This document shows positions 40,284-48,514 of a stretch of 64,000 nucleotides of DNA, one piece after another. Positions within the stretch are counted from its first letter, which is position 1. Every line of letters begins with the position of its first letter. The notes below the pieces were generated by a model, which was given only the letters and a program-made list of their open reading frames with translations, made no database searches and was not told where the DNA came from. The stretch is from JAIBJN01 sp963784175 (GTDB lineage Bacteria > Actinomycetota > Thermoleophilia > Gaiellales > Gaiellaceae), in NCBI GenBank assembly GCA_963784175.1, contig CAWAQJ010000018.1:372001-436000 (forward strand). Reading direction: 5' to 3'. The translations under genes and the position numbers were made by a program.

Positions 40284-40950
40284 TGCTCCTGCTCCCTTCG
40301 TCTCGAAGCGCGAGGCCCCGCTCCTCCAGGTCGGCCCGGAGGCGCACGCGCGCGTCATGCAATGTCTTGTAGAGCGCGCCCCTCGTCGTGCCGAGCCGCT
40401 CGGCCAGCACGTCGATAGGCACGTCCTCGAGGACGACCGCGAGCAGGACCCGCCGCTGGTGCGGGGTCAGCGCTTCGCGAACGCCGTCGGAGATAGCCGC
40501 GAGAAGCTCGCGCTGTTCGGTGCCGGCCTCGGGCGAGAGCCCGCGGGAAGGCACCAGCGGCCAGCGCTCGGGCTCGATGGGGATCTCCCGTCCCTGCCAG
40601 GCCCGGCGGCGGAGCGCGACCGCGGCCTCGAGGATGGCGAACTTGTAGGCCCAGGTCGTGAAGCGGCTCTCGCCGCGGAAGTCGCCCAGGCGGGCGAGGA
40701 CCGAGACGAGCGCGTCGTCGGCGCTCTGCACTGCGATGTCGTCGAGCGCCTCGCCGCGGAGGTGCGGCAGCACGCGGCGACGGCGCGCGACCTCGAAGCG
40801 GGCCGCCCGCAGGAGGAGGCCATGGAGCCGGGAGACGGCCTCCTCGCGGCGAGCGCCCTTCCCCGCGAGCGCGTCGAGCCATTCCTGCGTCTCCGCGTCT
40901 CCGGCAGGCACGCCCACGCGGCCGACGCTAACAACGGGCCCGGCGCTCAC
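40276..40950 (-). CDS. ECF-type RNA polymerase sigma factor
   Basis: 224 residues. Region 2 (DDALVSVLARLGDFRGESRFTTWAYKFAILEAAVALRRRAW) and region 4 (LTPHQRRVLLAVVLEDVPIDVLAERLGTTRGALYKTLHDARV). It sits between a 75-residue gene (4-bp overlap) and the zinc-finger gene (8-bp overlap), so the three are one translationally coupled unit. Redox or metal control through the ZAS partner is an inference from context. Confidence 0.92.
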   Translation of the reverse strand: MSAGPVVSVGRVGVPAGDAETQEWLDALAGKGARREEAVSRLHGLLLRAARFEVARRRRVLPHLRGEALDDIAVQSADDALVSVLARLGDFRGESRFTTWAYKFAILEAAVALRRRAWQGREIPIEPERWPLVPSRGLSPEAGTEQRELLAAISDGVREALTPHQRRVLLAVVLEDVPIDVLAERLGTTRGALYKTLHDARVRLRADLEERGLALRDEGSRSNG

Positions 40951-41174
40951 GAGAACGGATCCACCTCGAGCGGAAGGGCGATGCGGGCGGCAATATCCGG
41001 CCGGCAGCCGCGCTCGACGAGCTCGATCAGCGCGTGGACATCCACACGCCGGTCGTCGGCGAGCGGGGCCGCCAGCCAGTCTGGGAAGCCGGCCTCGTCG
41101 AGCTGGCGGCGCCGCCAGGCCGCGACCGCGGCGCGCTCTGCTCGCTCGGCTGTAAGGACGGTCCCCACGTTCAT
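40947..41174 (-). CDS. Hypothetical protein, first gene of the sigma operon
   Basis: 75 residues, MNVGTVLTAERAERAAVAAW... DDRRVDVHALIELVERGCRP DIAARI. No known domain; predicted helical and cytosolic, with a single Cys near residue 57. Its stop overlaps the sigma start (ATGA, 40947-40950), the best argument that it is a real gene. Confidence 0.65.
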   Translation of the reverse strand: MNVGTVLTAERAERAAVAAWRRRQLDEAGFPDWLAAPLADDRRVDVHALIELVERGCRPDIAARIALPLEVDPFS

Positions 41175-41278
41175 GTTGGTGTCGCCGGGTCGCGTGTTCT
41201 TACCGTCGTCGGCGACCGGCGTACGAACGCCGCTGTCCGGGTCACGAAACGGGATGCAACCGACCGACTGGAGGCGTC

Positions 41279-41593
41279 ATGCCCTGGGGTGACTGGATCA
41301 ACGAGCTGCCGATGGGTTTCTTCCTCGCGGTGCACCTCACCGCACTCGCGATCGGCGCATTCTTCGCCTGGACGGCATACAAGCGGGACCTCCCGCTGCT
41401 GGCCTGGGCGTTCGCGCTGTTCGCACTCGCCGAGGTCAGCTACATCACCTACCACCTCGACTGGACCGTGTTCCTCTTCGCGCACACGATCGCGGAAGTC
41501 CTCGACCTCGTGGCGTTCGTCCTCGTCTTCGGGGCGGCCGTGGCGCGCGTCGCAGAGCCGCACCGGGCGTCGCTCGAGACCGGCGGGGCGTGA
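41279..41593 (+). CDS. Small integral membrane protein
   Basis: 104 residues with three hydrophobic helices (FFLAVHLTALAIGAFFAW, LLAWAFALFALAEVSYI, VFLFAHTIAEVLDLVAFVLV). His residues sit in or next to helices (VHLTAL, YHLDW, FAHTIAE), possibly metal or heme ligands. GGAGG lies 5-6 nt before the ATG. It overlaps the cupredoxin gene (GTGA), which suggests a shared electron-transfer role. Family not recognised. Confidence 0.8.
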   Translation: MPWGDWINELPMGFFLAVHLTALAIGAFFAWTAYKRDLPLLAWAFALFALAEVSYITYHLDWTVFLFAHTIAEVLDLVAFVLVFGAAVARVAEPHRASLETGGA

Positions 41594-41934
41594 GCGCCTC
41601 TCGCCTCCTCCCCCTCCTCGCCGCGCTCGCCGCCCTGGCGGCGGGCTGCGGCGGGGCGGATCCGCTCGACTCGGAGCCCGTGGCGACGACCGAGGTCTCG
41701 CTGCCGAAGAGCTACAAGTTCGAGCCGGCCGTGATCGAGGTCGAGCAGGGCGCGACCGTCACGTGGGAGAACGACGACAACTTCACGCACACGATCCGCT
41801 TCGACGACGAGGACGAGACGGCCGAGCTCGAGCCCGGAGACACCTTCGAGCACGAGTTCCCGGAGGCCGGGTCCTTCCACTACACCTGCACGCTCCACCC
41901 CCAGGACATGGAGGGTGAGGTGCGAGTTCGGTAG
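41590..41934 (+). CDS. Cupredoxin (plastocyanin-like) lipoprotein
   Basis: 114 residues. Lipobox ALAAGCGG (Cys about 19), then a blue-copper fold: KFEPAVIEVEQGATVTWEND, first His in DDNFTHTIRF, and Cys/His/Met ligands in FHYTCTLHPQDMEGEV. All four type-1 copper ligands are visible, so it should carry electrons outside the membrane. Start GTG 41590 overlaps the stop of the preceding membrane gene. Confidence 0.92.
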   Translation: MSASRLLPLLAALAALAAGCGGADPLDSEPVATTEVSLPKSYKFEPAVIEVEQGATVTWENDDNFTHTIRFDDEDETAELEPGDTFEHEFPEAGSFHYTCTLHPQDMEGEVRVR

Positions 41935-41939
41935 GCCGG

Positions 41940-42308
41940 CTAGTAGCCGTAGGTGTGCTCGTCGCGCCAGACGCGCCACATGGCGAACCCGCCCGCGGCG
42001 ATGCACGCGAGGAAGACGATCGTCTCGAGCCCGGTGTTCGGGAACCAGGGCGTGAACGCGAAGCCGATCGTCACGATCGCCAGCGCCGCGCCGCCGTAGA
42101 AGACGACCCGCGAGCGCAGCGACCACATCGCGATCTCCTCCCGCCGGCGCATCCAGAGCATGAAGAGCACGTAGACGATCGCCAGGAGGAAGAGGACCTG
42201 CAGGAAGTAGAGGACGATCCTCAGCCCGATGCCGATCTGGAGGGCCGTGATGATCGCCGCGATGGCGACGAGGATCCCGAAGGCGCGGAGGCTCGGGCTG
42301 ACGCTCAT
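41940..42308 (-). CDS. Small membrane protein
   Basis: 122 residues with four hydrophobic helices (FGILVAIAAIITALQIGIG, VLYFLQVLFLLAIVYVLFM, VVFYGGAALAIVTIGFAF, IVFLACIAAGGFAMWRVW). No catalytic motif seen. The ATG at 42308 overlaps the end of the upstream membrane gene by 4 bp, so they are coupled. Converges with the cupredoxin gene. Confidence 0.8.
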   Translation of the reverse strand: MSVSPSLRAFGILVAIAAIITALQIGIGLRIVLYFLQVLFLLAIVYVLFMLWMRRREEIAMWSLRSRVVFYGGAALAIVTIGFAFTPWFPNTGLETIVFLACIAAGGFAMWRVWRDEHTYGY

Positions 42309-42661
42309 ACCCCGGTGACGTAGGCGCGGACGGACAGGGCCGCGGCCACGAACGCGGCGCCCGTGAACCACGCGAGCCTGCGCGCGGGAACCGGCGGCGC
42401 GTAGACCCACGGCGAGAGAACGGCGACCAGCGCGAGGCTCCCGTAGACGGCGTGGAGGTCGTCGGGCGACGAATAGCCCTCGGCGAGCAGCAGGAGCCCG
42501 ATTGCCACCTGCGCGATGACGAGCGCCTGCGCGAGCGCGAGCAGGTGCGCGTAGAGACGGCCAGGCGTCCGCCGGCGGCGGAGATAGACGAAGCCCCAAC
42601 CTCCGGCGAGGAGATTCGCCGCGATCACGACCACGGCATTCAGCACATGCAGCTCGCGCAC
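42305..42661 (-). CDS. Small membrane protein
   Basis: 118 residues, four hydrophobic helices, with His near helix ends (MRELHVLNAVVVIAANLLAGG, LYAHLLALAQALVIAQVAIG, DLHAVYGSLALVAVLSPW). The paired His pattern recalls small cytochrome b/DUF420-like proteins, but I cannot assign it. GTG 42661; overlaps the next gene by 4 bp. Confidence 0.75.
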   Translation of the reverse strand: MRELHVLNAVVVIAANLLAGGWGFVYLRRRRTPGRLYAHLLALAQALVIAQVAIGLLLLAEGYSSPDDLHAVYGSLALVAVLSPWVYAPPVPARRLAWFTGAAFVAAALSVRAYVTGV

Positions 42662-42673
42662 CGCGCCTCAGCC

Positions 42674-42843
42674 TACAATTCGCGTCCACGGTCGAGGGTG
42701 CCCTACCGAAGAGGGGTGCTCCCGGTAGCGACCCATCCCTTCGTTCAGTCTCTGCTCCGGAGCCTTGCAGCGGGGGCAACGCACCCTTACGCTGGGCTCT
42801 CCTGGCGTTCCGGAGGCATTCCGCGAAAACTTTAGTCGTACTG
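42674..42843 (+). promoter_or_regulatory. Promoter plus structured 5' leader RNA of unknown class
   Basis: TACAAT at 42674-42679 predicts transcription from about 42686. The transcript would begin with hairpin 1: GGTCG (42690-42694)/CGACC (42729-42733) and CTACCG (42703-42708)/CGGTAG (42723-42728), capped by GAG/CTC, with an asymmetric loop AGGGTGCC. Hairpin 2 follows: GAGCC (42760-42764)/GGCTC (42795-42799) and CAGCG (42768-42772)/CGCTG (42790-42794) with a TTG bulge. GGAGG lies at 42812-42816. No known riboswitch consensus matched. Confidence 0.5.
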
Positions 42844-43390
42844 ATGGCCGTTGCGGTCATCCTGGGCGTGGCGAGCTCTGGGCACGCTCAGCCTGCCCCC
42901 GATCCGGCGCCCGTTCCCCAGCCCGACCCGACCCCGCCGCCTGCGCCGCCGCCGGCCACACCTTCGCCGACTGTTGCGCCGGCGCCTCCCCCAGCCTCCG
43001 AATCCGAGCCTCCGCGGGTGTCCCAAGAAGCCTCCGAAGCCCGCGAAGAAGCCCAAGCCGGCCAAGCCCGTGAAGCTGGCGCACGCTCCGCCGATCGACG
43101 CGAGGCCGAACGCCGCCGCGCCGGCCTCGCCGCCTCCCCAGCCCTCCGCCGCGGCGCTCCCTGCGGTCGCGCTCGGGGACGAAAACGCCGGAGGATCACT
43201 AGCGGTCCGAGCAGGCTTCGCCGTCCTTCTAGCCGCGGCCTGCCTGGCGCTCGCGTTCGCAGCGATTCCCGGGCGAGTCCTCGGGACCGTTTCGACACGG
43301 CTCACCGAGCATCGCGATGACATCGGGCTCGCGGTGGTCGTGGGCATGACGGTCACCGCGGTCATGTTCCTCGTCCTCTTGATGACGTGA
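42844..43390 (+). CDS. Secreted/membrane proline-rich protein, with one frameshift
   Basis: About 181 residues if one extra base near 43016-43030 is removed (547 nt is one base over a whole number of codons). Part 1: signal peptide MAVAVILGVASSGHAQ and a Pro-rich stalk (PAPDPAPVPQPDPTPPPAPP). Part 2, in the +1 frame: basic Lys-Pro repeats (CPKKPPKPAKKPKPAKP), Ala/Pro linker, and two hydrophobic helices (AGFAVLLAAACLALAFAA, GLAVVVGMTVTAVMFLVLL). Pro/Lys repeats resemble wall-spanning or cell-wall-binding linkers. In-frame codons upstream of the ATG (KTLVVL) would improve the signal peptide, so the start is uncertain. The next gene overlaps the stop. Confidence 0.6.
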
Positions 43391-45021
43391 GCCTGCGCCG
43401 CTTCACACCGCTCCTCGTCCTGGTCAGCGTTGCCGGAACGCTGTCGGGATCGGCGGGCGGGGCTTTCGCGCCGGACAGGCCGACGCTCTGGACAGACGTC
43501 CAGCGGTGGAGCGCCTCGACCAGCGCGACCTTCAACTTCACCGGGACTGCGTCGGACTTCATCTGCCGGCTGGACTCGGGCGCGGCCGGTTGGGCACCCT
43601 GTACGTCTCCGGTCTCCTACAGCTCACTGGGGGAACGCAGCCACACCTTTCAGGTGCGGGCCGTCGACGCGTCCGGCGAAAGCCCGCCGGCGACGTTCGA
43701 GTGGACGACCGACGTGACCGCTCCATCGCTTCCAGGCGACGTGGTTGTGGAGGCCACGGCCCCCTCCGGAGCCGTCGTCATCCTCGCCGCACTCGACAAC
43801 CTCGACCCCTCGCCGCGGCTCGACTGCGCCCCCGCCTCCACGTCGACCTTCCCGCTCGGAACCACCACCGTCTCCTGCGCGGCCACCGACGCTGCCGGGA
43901 ACACGACCCCGGGCACGCTCACGGTCACCGTGCGAGACACGACCCCGCCGACCCTTGCGCCTCACCAGGACGTGATCGCAGCGCAGCAGTCGCAGCAGGG
44001 CGCCGTCGTTCCGTACGAGCTCCCGGTGGCCGAGGACGCCGCGGACCCGAGCACGGCAGTTGCGTGCAACCCGCCCGCCGGGTCGACCTTTCCTCTGGGC
44101 GCCACGACGGTGACGTGCACGGCCACGGACGCCGCAGGGCTCACGAGCGTGCCGGTCACCTTCGATGTCATCGTCCAGGCGGGGCCGAAGCCGGCCGCGC
44201 CCGCCATCGTCGCGGACGTCCCACGGCTTACCAACCGCGCCGACGCCTCCTTTCAGCTGACCGTCGAGCCAGCTGCCTCGGTCGAGTGCAGCCTCGACGG
44301 GCCGCTCGGCTCCGGCGGCTTCACGCCCTGTTCGGGAAGCACGCCGCAGGCCTACTCGGGCCTCGTCGACGGCGGCTATCTCTTCACCGTGCAGGTGACG
44401 AACTCGATCGGCAACCGCAGTCAAGCGTCCTACGCATGGACGGTCGACCTGACGCCCCCGGCGCCCCTCGCAGGACTTGCCGTACAGGCCCGCAACCGGC
44501 TCGTGAGGCTCTCCTGGGCGAAGCCCGCGGATGCAGATTACGACCGCGTCAGGATCTGGCGCAGGCGGGCTGGCTCGACCGCGTGGAGGCACCTCGCCGA
44601 TCGAGTTTCCGCCACGGCGATCATCGACCGGACGGTGGCGAACCATGTGATCTACCGCTATCGGCTCGCGACGCTCGACGCGGCCGGAAACGTCGCGGCG
44701 CCCGTGGAGCTCAGCGCGCGTCCCAGCCCCGTCTTCTCGCCGCCGGCGGGTGCCGTCGTCAATAAACCGCCTCTCGTCGACTGGACGTCGGTCAGGAGGG
44801 CGACGTACTACAACATGCAGGTCTGGCGAGATGGGCGAAAAATCCTCAGCGTCTGGCCCTTCGAGTCGCGCTTCCAGCTGCGTTCCAGCTGGATCTTCCG
44901 CGGCAAGCGCTACTCGCTCCACGAGGGGCCCGTGACCGTCTGGGTCTGGCCGGGATTCGGTCCGAAGGCCGCCGCTCGTTACGGCAGGGTCCTGGGCTGG
45001 ACGACGTTCAGGATCGGCTAG
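43387..45021 (+). CDS. Secreted multi-domain protein with HYR and fibronectin-like repeats
   Basis: 544 residues: signal peptide (FTPLLVLVSVAGTLSGSAGG), an Ig-like module (30-100), two HYR modules each ending with TFPLGTTTVSCAATDAAGNT or TFPLGATTVTCTATDAAGLT, another Ig-like module (about 275-355), then an FN3-like module (RLVRLSWAKPADADYDRVRIW) and a C-terminal beta domain with basic and aromatic residues. Likely an extracellular adhesin or matrix protein; no anchor is seen. The GTG at 43387 overlaps the TGA of the proline-rich gene, so the two are coupled. Confidence 0.88.
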   Translation: MSLRRFTPLLVLVSVAGTLSGSAGGAFAPDRPTLWTDVQRWSASTSATFNFTGTASDFICRLDSGAAGWAPCTSPVSYSSLGERSHTFQVRAVDASGESPPATFEWTTDVTAPSLPGDVVVEATAPSGAVVILAALDNLDPSPRLDCAPASTSTFPLGTTTVSCAATDAAGNTTPGTLTVTVRDTTPPTLAPHQDVIAAQQSQQGAVVPYELPVAEDAADPSTAVACNPPAGSTFPLGATTVTCTATDAAGLTSVPVTFDVIVQAGPKPAAPAIVADVPRLTNRADASFQLTVEPAASVECSLDGPLGSGGFTPCSGSTPQAYSGLVDGGYLFTVQVTNSIGNRSQASYAWTVDLTPPAPLAGLAVQARNRLVRLSWAKPADADYDRVRIWRRRAGSTAWRHLADRVSATAIIDRTVANHVIYRYRLATLDAAGNVAAPVELSARPSPVFSPPAGAVVNKPPLVDWTSVRRATYYNMQVWRDGRKILSVWPFESRFQLRSSWIFRGKRYSLHEGPVTVWVWPGFGPKAAARYGRVLGWTTFRIG

Positions 45022-45092
45022 CTCCCGGGAAGCCATCGCGCTCGGATCGATACCCTCTCGCTGTTCACAGGGACACGCGAGGAGGTACATCG

Positions 45093-45557
45093 GTGATTCG
45101 CGAAAGCGAGGCGGCTCCAGACTTCACGCTGCGCTCCGACGCGGGCGAGGACATCACGCTCTCCAGTCTTCGAGGACGCCCGGTCGTCCTCTACTTCTAT
45201 CCCAAGGACGACACCCCGGGCTGCACGAAGCAAGCCTGCAGCTTCCGCGACCTCTACGGTGAGTTCGAGGAGCGCGGAGCGACGATCCTCGGCGTCAGCC
45301 CTGACGACGAGAGCTCCCACGTCCGCTTCAAGGACAAGTACGGCCTCCCCTTCACGCTGCTGGCCGATCCCGAGCACCAGGTCGCCGAGCAGTACGACGT
45401 CTGGGTCGAGAAGAACAACTACGGCAAGAAGTCGATGGGCATCAAGCGCTCGACGTTCGTCATCGACGCCGAGGGGAACGTCGCCAGCGCGATGTACGGC
45501 GTAAGCCCGGACGGGCACGCCGACGCGGTGCTCGAAGCGCTTCCCGCCGGTTCCTAG
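45093..45557 (+). CDS. bcp: Thiol peroxidase / peroxiredoxin of the Bcp (PrxQ) type
   Basis: 154 residues. FYPKDDTPGCTKQACSF holds the peroxidatic Cys44 and resolving Cys49, the one-to-four-residue spacing of Bcp. NNYGKKSMGIKRSTFVIDAEG is also typical. Reduces H2O2 and organic peroxides using thioredoxin. GAGGAGG precedes the GTG at 45093. Both Cys are encoded by normal TGC codons, in contrast to the TGA in the DsbA-like gene. Confidence 0.96.
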   Translation: MIRESEAAPDFTLRSDAGEDITLSSLRGRPVVLYFYPKDDTPGCTKQACSFRDLYGEFEERGATILGVSPDDESSHVRFKDKYGLPFTLLADPEHQVAEQYDVWVEKNNYGKKSMGIKRSTFVIDAEGNVASAMYGVSPDGHADAVLEALPAGS

Positions 45558-46516
45558 AGAACCGCGAGCGCCAGGCGGCGCCCGCCGTGCCAGAGCGCGG
45601 CGAAAAGGAGCACGGCCGCGCCGGCGACAATGACGAGGGCCTGCGCGCCGACGGCGAAGGAGACGGCACTCGAGGTTCCGACGCCGCTGGCGATGAGGAT
45701 CGCTGCGCCGGCGCCCACCTGGGTGGCCGCACCGGCCGGGGCGATCGGGAGCGCTCCGGAGGCCGCCGCCGCGCAGAGGAACGCGATGGCGAGCGGCAGC
45801 GACAGCTCGAAGCCGAGTGCGTAGAGCAGGAGGAAGAGGCCGAGGCCCCGCGCGATCCACGAGGCGAGAACGAGCACCCAAGCTTGCCAGGCGTCCCGCG
45901 GGGAGACGGTGCGCTGGCCCAGCCAGCGGGCAAGGCGGAAGCGGATGAGCCGGCCGCTCGCGACGAGGCGCGGGAGGACGGCGATGACGACGGCCGCACC
46001 GACACCGGCGAACGCGACGACGCCCATCGCGGCGCGAACGGCCGCGGACGCGTCGGAGGTGGCCGCGGCGGTCGACGCAAGCGGCACCAGGGCCGCCGTA
46101 TCGATCAGGCCGAGCATGAAGAGCGAGAAGCACACCGGAGCGACGCCCGCGCGGCCGCCACTTGCTCGCCGCACGACGGCGATGCGAACGACTTCGTCGA
46201 AGCGGCCCGGGAGAGCGGCGCCGGTCACCGACGCGGCCCCGCACGAAGCGGCGAGCGTCAGCGGCTTGGGGCGCTCCTCGGGGGCGAAGAGACGGTGCCA
46301 GCCGTACGCCTTGAACGCGAACGCGAGAAGAAAGAGCAGGCCGGCTGCGGCCACGAACCGGAAGTCGGCGCCGGCGAAGGGCCAGCCGATGTCGGCGAAG
46401 TGGCGGGCAGCGAGCACGGAGACCGTGATCGCGAATGCGCCCACAACAAGATTCAGCGCCAGCTTCCCACGGGGGGAACGGCACACGCGTATCAGCCCTC
46501 TCATCAAGTGTCTCAT
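45554..46516 (-). CDS. Flippase-like membrane protein (LPG synthase TM / UPF0104 family)
   Basis: About 320 residues with eight or so helices. Marks: RHFADIGWPFAGADFR, GAALPGRFDEVVRIAVVRR and LPIAPAGAATQVGAGAAILIA, the latter being the family's PxxPGGxG-like loop in altered form. Only about a quarter of the residues look shared with the gene at 482. The start is uncertain (ATG 46516, 46504 or a GTG at 46540). Converges with bcp by a 4-bp overlap. Confidence 0.8.
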   Translation of the reverse strand: MRHLMRGLIRVCRSPRGKLALNLVVGAFAITVSVLAARHFADIGWPFAGADFRFVAAAGLLFLLAFAFKAYGWHRLFAPEERPKPLTLAASCGAASVTGAALPGRFDEVVRIAVVRRASGGRAGVAPVCFSLFMLGLIDTAALVPLASTAAATSDASAAVRAAMGVVAFAGVGAAVVIAVLPRLVASGRLIRFRLARWLGQRTVSPRDAWQAWVLVLASWIARGLGLFLLLYALGFELSLPLAIAFLCAAAASGALPIAPAGAATQVGAGAAILIASGVGTSSAVSFAVGAQALVIVAGAAVLLFAALWHGGRRLALAVL

Positions 46517-46666
46517 CGGCCGCAGAAGGGACCACCTCAACCCACGATCGGGGTATGCCCGACGTACCGCATGGGGTGAAGACAGCGCCTCGGCGCCCGT
46601 CCCCGTTCGAGGGATTGTATGGACGACCGCGCGCGCGTACCGTCAGAAGCGGAAAGGAGTGGCAGC

Positions 46667-47023
46667 ATGGCCTTGACCGCAAGCCATGCGGCAGAGCACA
46701 ACCGATACGAGGTTCACGAGCTCCTTGGCGGGGAGCCCGCCCTGGATCTCGGACGGCGCTTCGAGACGTCGGACTTCGGAGCGGCCGTGGATTTCGCGTT
46801 CGACTACCTCGAGCGCCGCGACCCGCGGCGTGAGGGCATCGTCGGCGCGCTCGAGATCGTTCGTGTCGCCGGCTCGGCGCGCGAGACGGTCTGGAGCTAC
46901 GTCCACGCGCCCACGCCCATCAAGCCCGGGGACATGACCCGGGTGTGGGGCTACGACGTCACGCGCTCGTGGAGCAGCCCGTATCGGACTCCCGCTCGGC
47001 CGACGCCCGCACGCAACTATTAA
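46667..47023 (+). CDS. Hypothetical protein
   Basis: 118 residues, MALTASHAAEHNRYEVHELL... FAFDYLERRDPRREGIVGAL... ETVWSYVHAPTPIKPGDMTR. Soluble, with no cysteines; the C-terminus is a basic, Pro-rich tail (SPYRTPARPTPARNY). GGAAAGGAG lies 6-8 nt before the ATG at 46667, better than an ATG at 46619. Family unknown. Confidence 0.7.
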   Translation: MALTASHAAEHNRYEVHELLGGEPALDLGRRFETSDFGAAVDFAFDYLERRDPRREGIVGALEIVRVAGSARETVWSYVHAPTPIKPGDMTRVWGYDVTRSWSSPYRTPARPTPARNY

Positions 47024-47080
47024 GAAATAGAGAGGCTCCTTGGCCCGCCGAGGCAGCCTTGGCTATCTTGCCCAGGCCGG

Positions 47081-47983
47081 ATGTCGCAACACGGCTTTGA
47101 CATCAGTGAGATCGTCGCGCGCCTCTTCGCCGACGCGCGTCGTCGAGAAGGGCTGACGACGGACGAGCTCGCCGAGCGGGCCGGGGTGCACGAGACCTAC
47201 ATCGGCCTGGTCGAGCGAAAGGCGAGACAGCCGACGCTCGCAGTCGCTGCCAGCCTGGCCGAGGCGCTCGGCATGAGCCTCTCCGACCTGGTGGCCGAGG
47301 CCGAGCAGGACGCCAACGGCGGCTTCGTCCCCGAGGTAGAGCTCGTGCATGCACCGCCGAGGCGGTACGCGAAGCCGGACTCCATCGTCGAGTCGGAGCG
47401 GCTCACCGAGACGACATGGCTCTCGGGCCACATCGTCCGCAAGGCGATCGACGCGGCCTACCGCCGGCTCGACGTGATCGACGAGCAGATGCGCGAGTCG
47501 GGCTCGCCCACCCTCGTCGAGCTCGTCGGCGTCGACCACCTCAACGGCGTCCTCGCCGGCGTGCTCGCCAGCGGCGTCGCCAAGGCGTCGAACGGCCTCT
47601 ATGTCCAGAACGGGCCGCAGCAGCACCCCGACCTGCTCCCGCTCCAGCACGGGCTCCCGGAGATGGTCGTAAAGACGGCGCTCGAGACCGGCCGCCCGGT
47701 CGGCGGCTCGAAGACGGCCGGGATCTACCTGGTCTTCCGGTTCGTGCTCGTCGACCAGAAGGGCGGCTACACCCGCGGCGCGGCCTCGCGCGGCGACATG
47801 GTGGCCGTCTGGGAGGCACGCTACGGCGAGCTCGCCGACGCCGACTTCATCCCGCATAGAGGCGGCAAGGGACCGACGCTCCGCAAGGACGCTCTCGACC
47901 GGATGGAGCTCGTCTACTACGACCCTGCACTGCTGCCGTACGCGAAGCCGACGGGGGTCTACGCGCAGCTCCAGCGGCGCTAG
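47081..47983 (+). CDS. XRE-family regulator with a large C-terminal ligand-binding-like domain
   Basis: 300 residues. An N-terminal XRE HTH (LFADARRREGLTTDELAERAGVHETYIGLVERKARQPTLAV) is followed by about 210 residues with no clear family, predicted alpha/beta (GHIVRKAIDAAYRRLDVIDEQM, TALETGRPVGGSKTAGIYLVFRFVLVD). The C-terminal part resembles restriction or type II methylation-associated domains only loosely, so I leave it unassigned. Promoter: TTGGCC at 47040, 18-bp spacer, TATCTT at 47064-47069; leader of about 5-7 nt before ATG 47081. Confidence 0.8.
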   Translation: MSQHGFDISEIVARLFADARRREGLTTDELAERAGVHETYIGLVERKARQPTLAVAASLAEALGMSLSDLVAEAEQDANGGFVPEVELVHAPPRRYAKPDSIVESERLTETTWLSGHIVRKAIDAAYRRLDVIDEQMRESGSPTLVELVGVDHLNGVLAGVLASGVAKASNGLYVQNGPQQHPDLLPLQHGLPEMVVKTALETGRPVGGSKTAGIYLVFRFVLVDQKGGYTRGAASRGDMVAVWEARYGELADADFIPHRGGKGPTLRKDALDRMELVYYDPALLPYAKPTGVYAQLQRR

Positions 47984-47990
47984 CACGGCT

Positions 47991-48479
47991 GTGCGGGAGG
48001 GCTCGGGACAGCTTGTCCTTCGCGAGATCGAAGATCGTGATCTCGGCGTGCTGTTCGAGCACTCGACGGATCGCGAGGCGATACGGATGGCCGCGTTCAC
48101 TTCGCCGGATTTCGATGATCGAACGAGCTTCGAGCGACGGTGGGCGCGGCTGAGAAGCGACGACTCTACGACGAACAGGGTCGTCGAGATCGACGGTCGA
48201 GTTGTGGGGCACATTGCGAGCTTCGACCTGGAGGGCCACCGCGAGGTCACCTACTGGATCGGCCGTGAAGATTGGGGCCGCGGCATTGCCACGCGTGCCC
48301 TACAAGAGTTCTTGCAGCTGGAGGCAACCCGTCCGCTTTACGCTCGCGCCGCGAGCGACAACGCCGCGTCGATTCGTGTGTTGACGAAGTGCGGTTTTCT
48401 TATCGTGGGCGAGGGGCGCGGGTTCGCTCATGGGCGCAACGAGGAAACGGACGAGGTCGTGCTCCGACTCGACGCGTGA
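47991..48479 (+). CDS. GNAT-family N-acetyltransferase (RimJ/RimL-like)
   Basis: 162 residues. GQLVLREIEDRDLGVLFEH, the acetyl-CoA P-loop region VTYWIGREDWGRGIATRALQEFL and YARAASDNAASIRVLTKCGF are typical of GCN5-type acetyltransferases. Substrate unknown; RimJ/L-like proteins modify protein N-termini or antibiotics. The GTG start lies 8 bp after the XRE gene, so they may be cotranscribed. Confidence 0.9.
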   Translation: MREGSGQLVLREIEDRDLGVLFEHSTDREAIRMAAFTSPDFDDRTSFERRWARLRSDDSTTNRVVEIDGRVVGHIASFDLEGHREVTYWIGREDWGRGIATRALQEFLQLEATRPLYARAASDNAASIRVLTKCGFLIVGEGRGFAHGRNEETDEVVLRLDA

Positions 48480-48514
48480 CGCCAACGGCAAGAGGTGACG
48501 GCCGCACCCGCCGG

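Noticed and set aside
42674..42843. Known riboswitch (c-di-AMP ydaO, cobalamin, TPP, T-box, GEMM)
   Set aside because: Checked by eye for the consensus cores; none present. Kept only as an unassigned structured leader.
45093..45557. Second selenoprotein candidate (peroxiredoxin)
   Set aside because: Both redox cysteines are encoded by ordinary Cys codons and the frame has no TGA.
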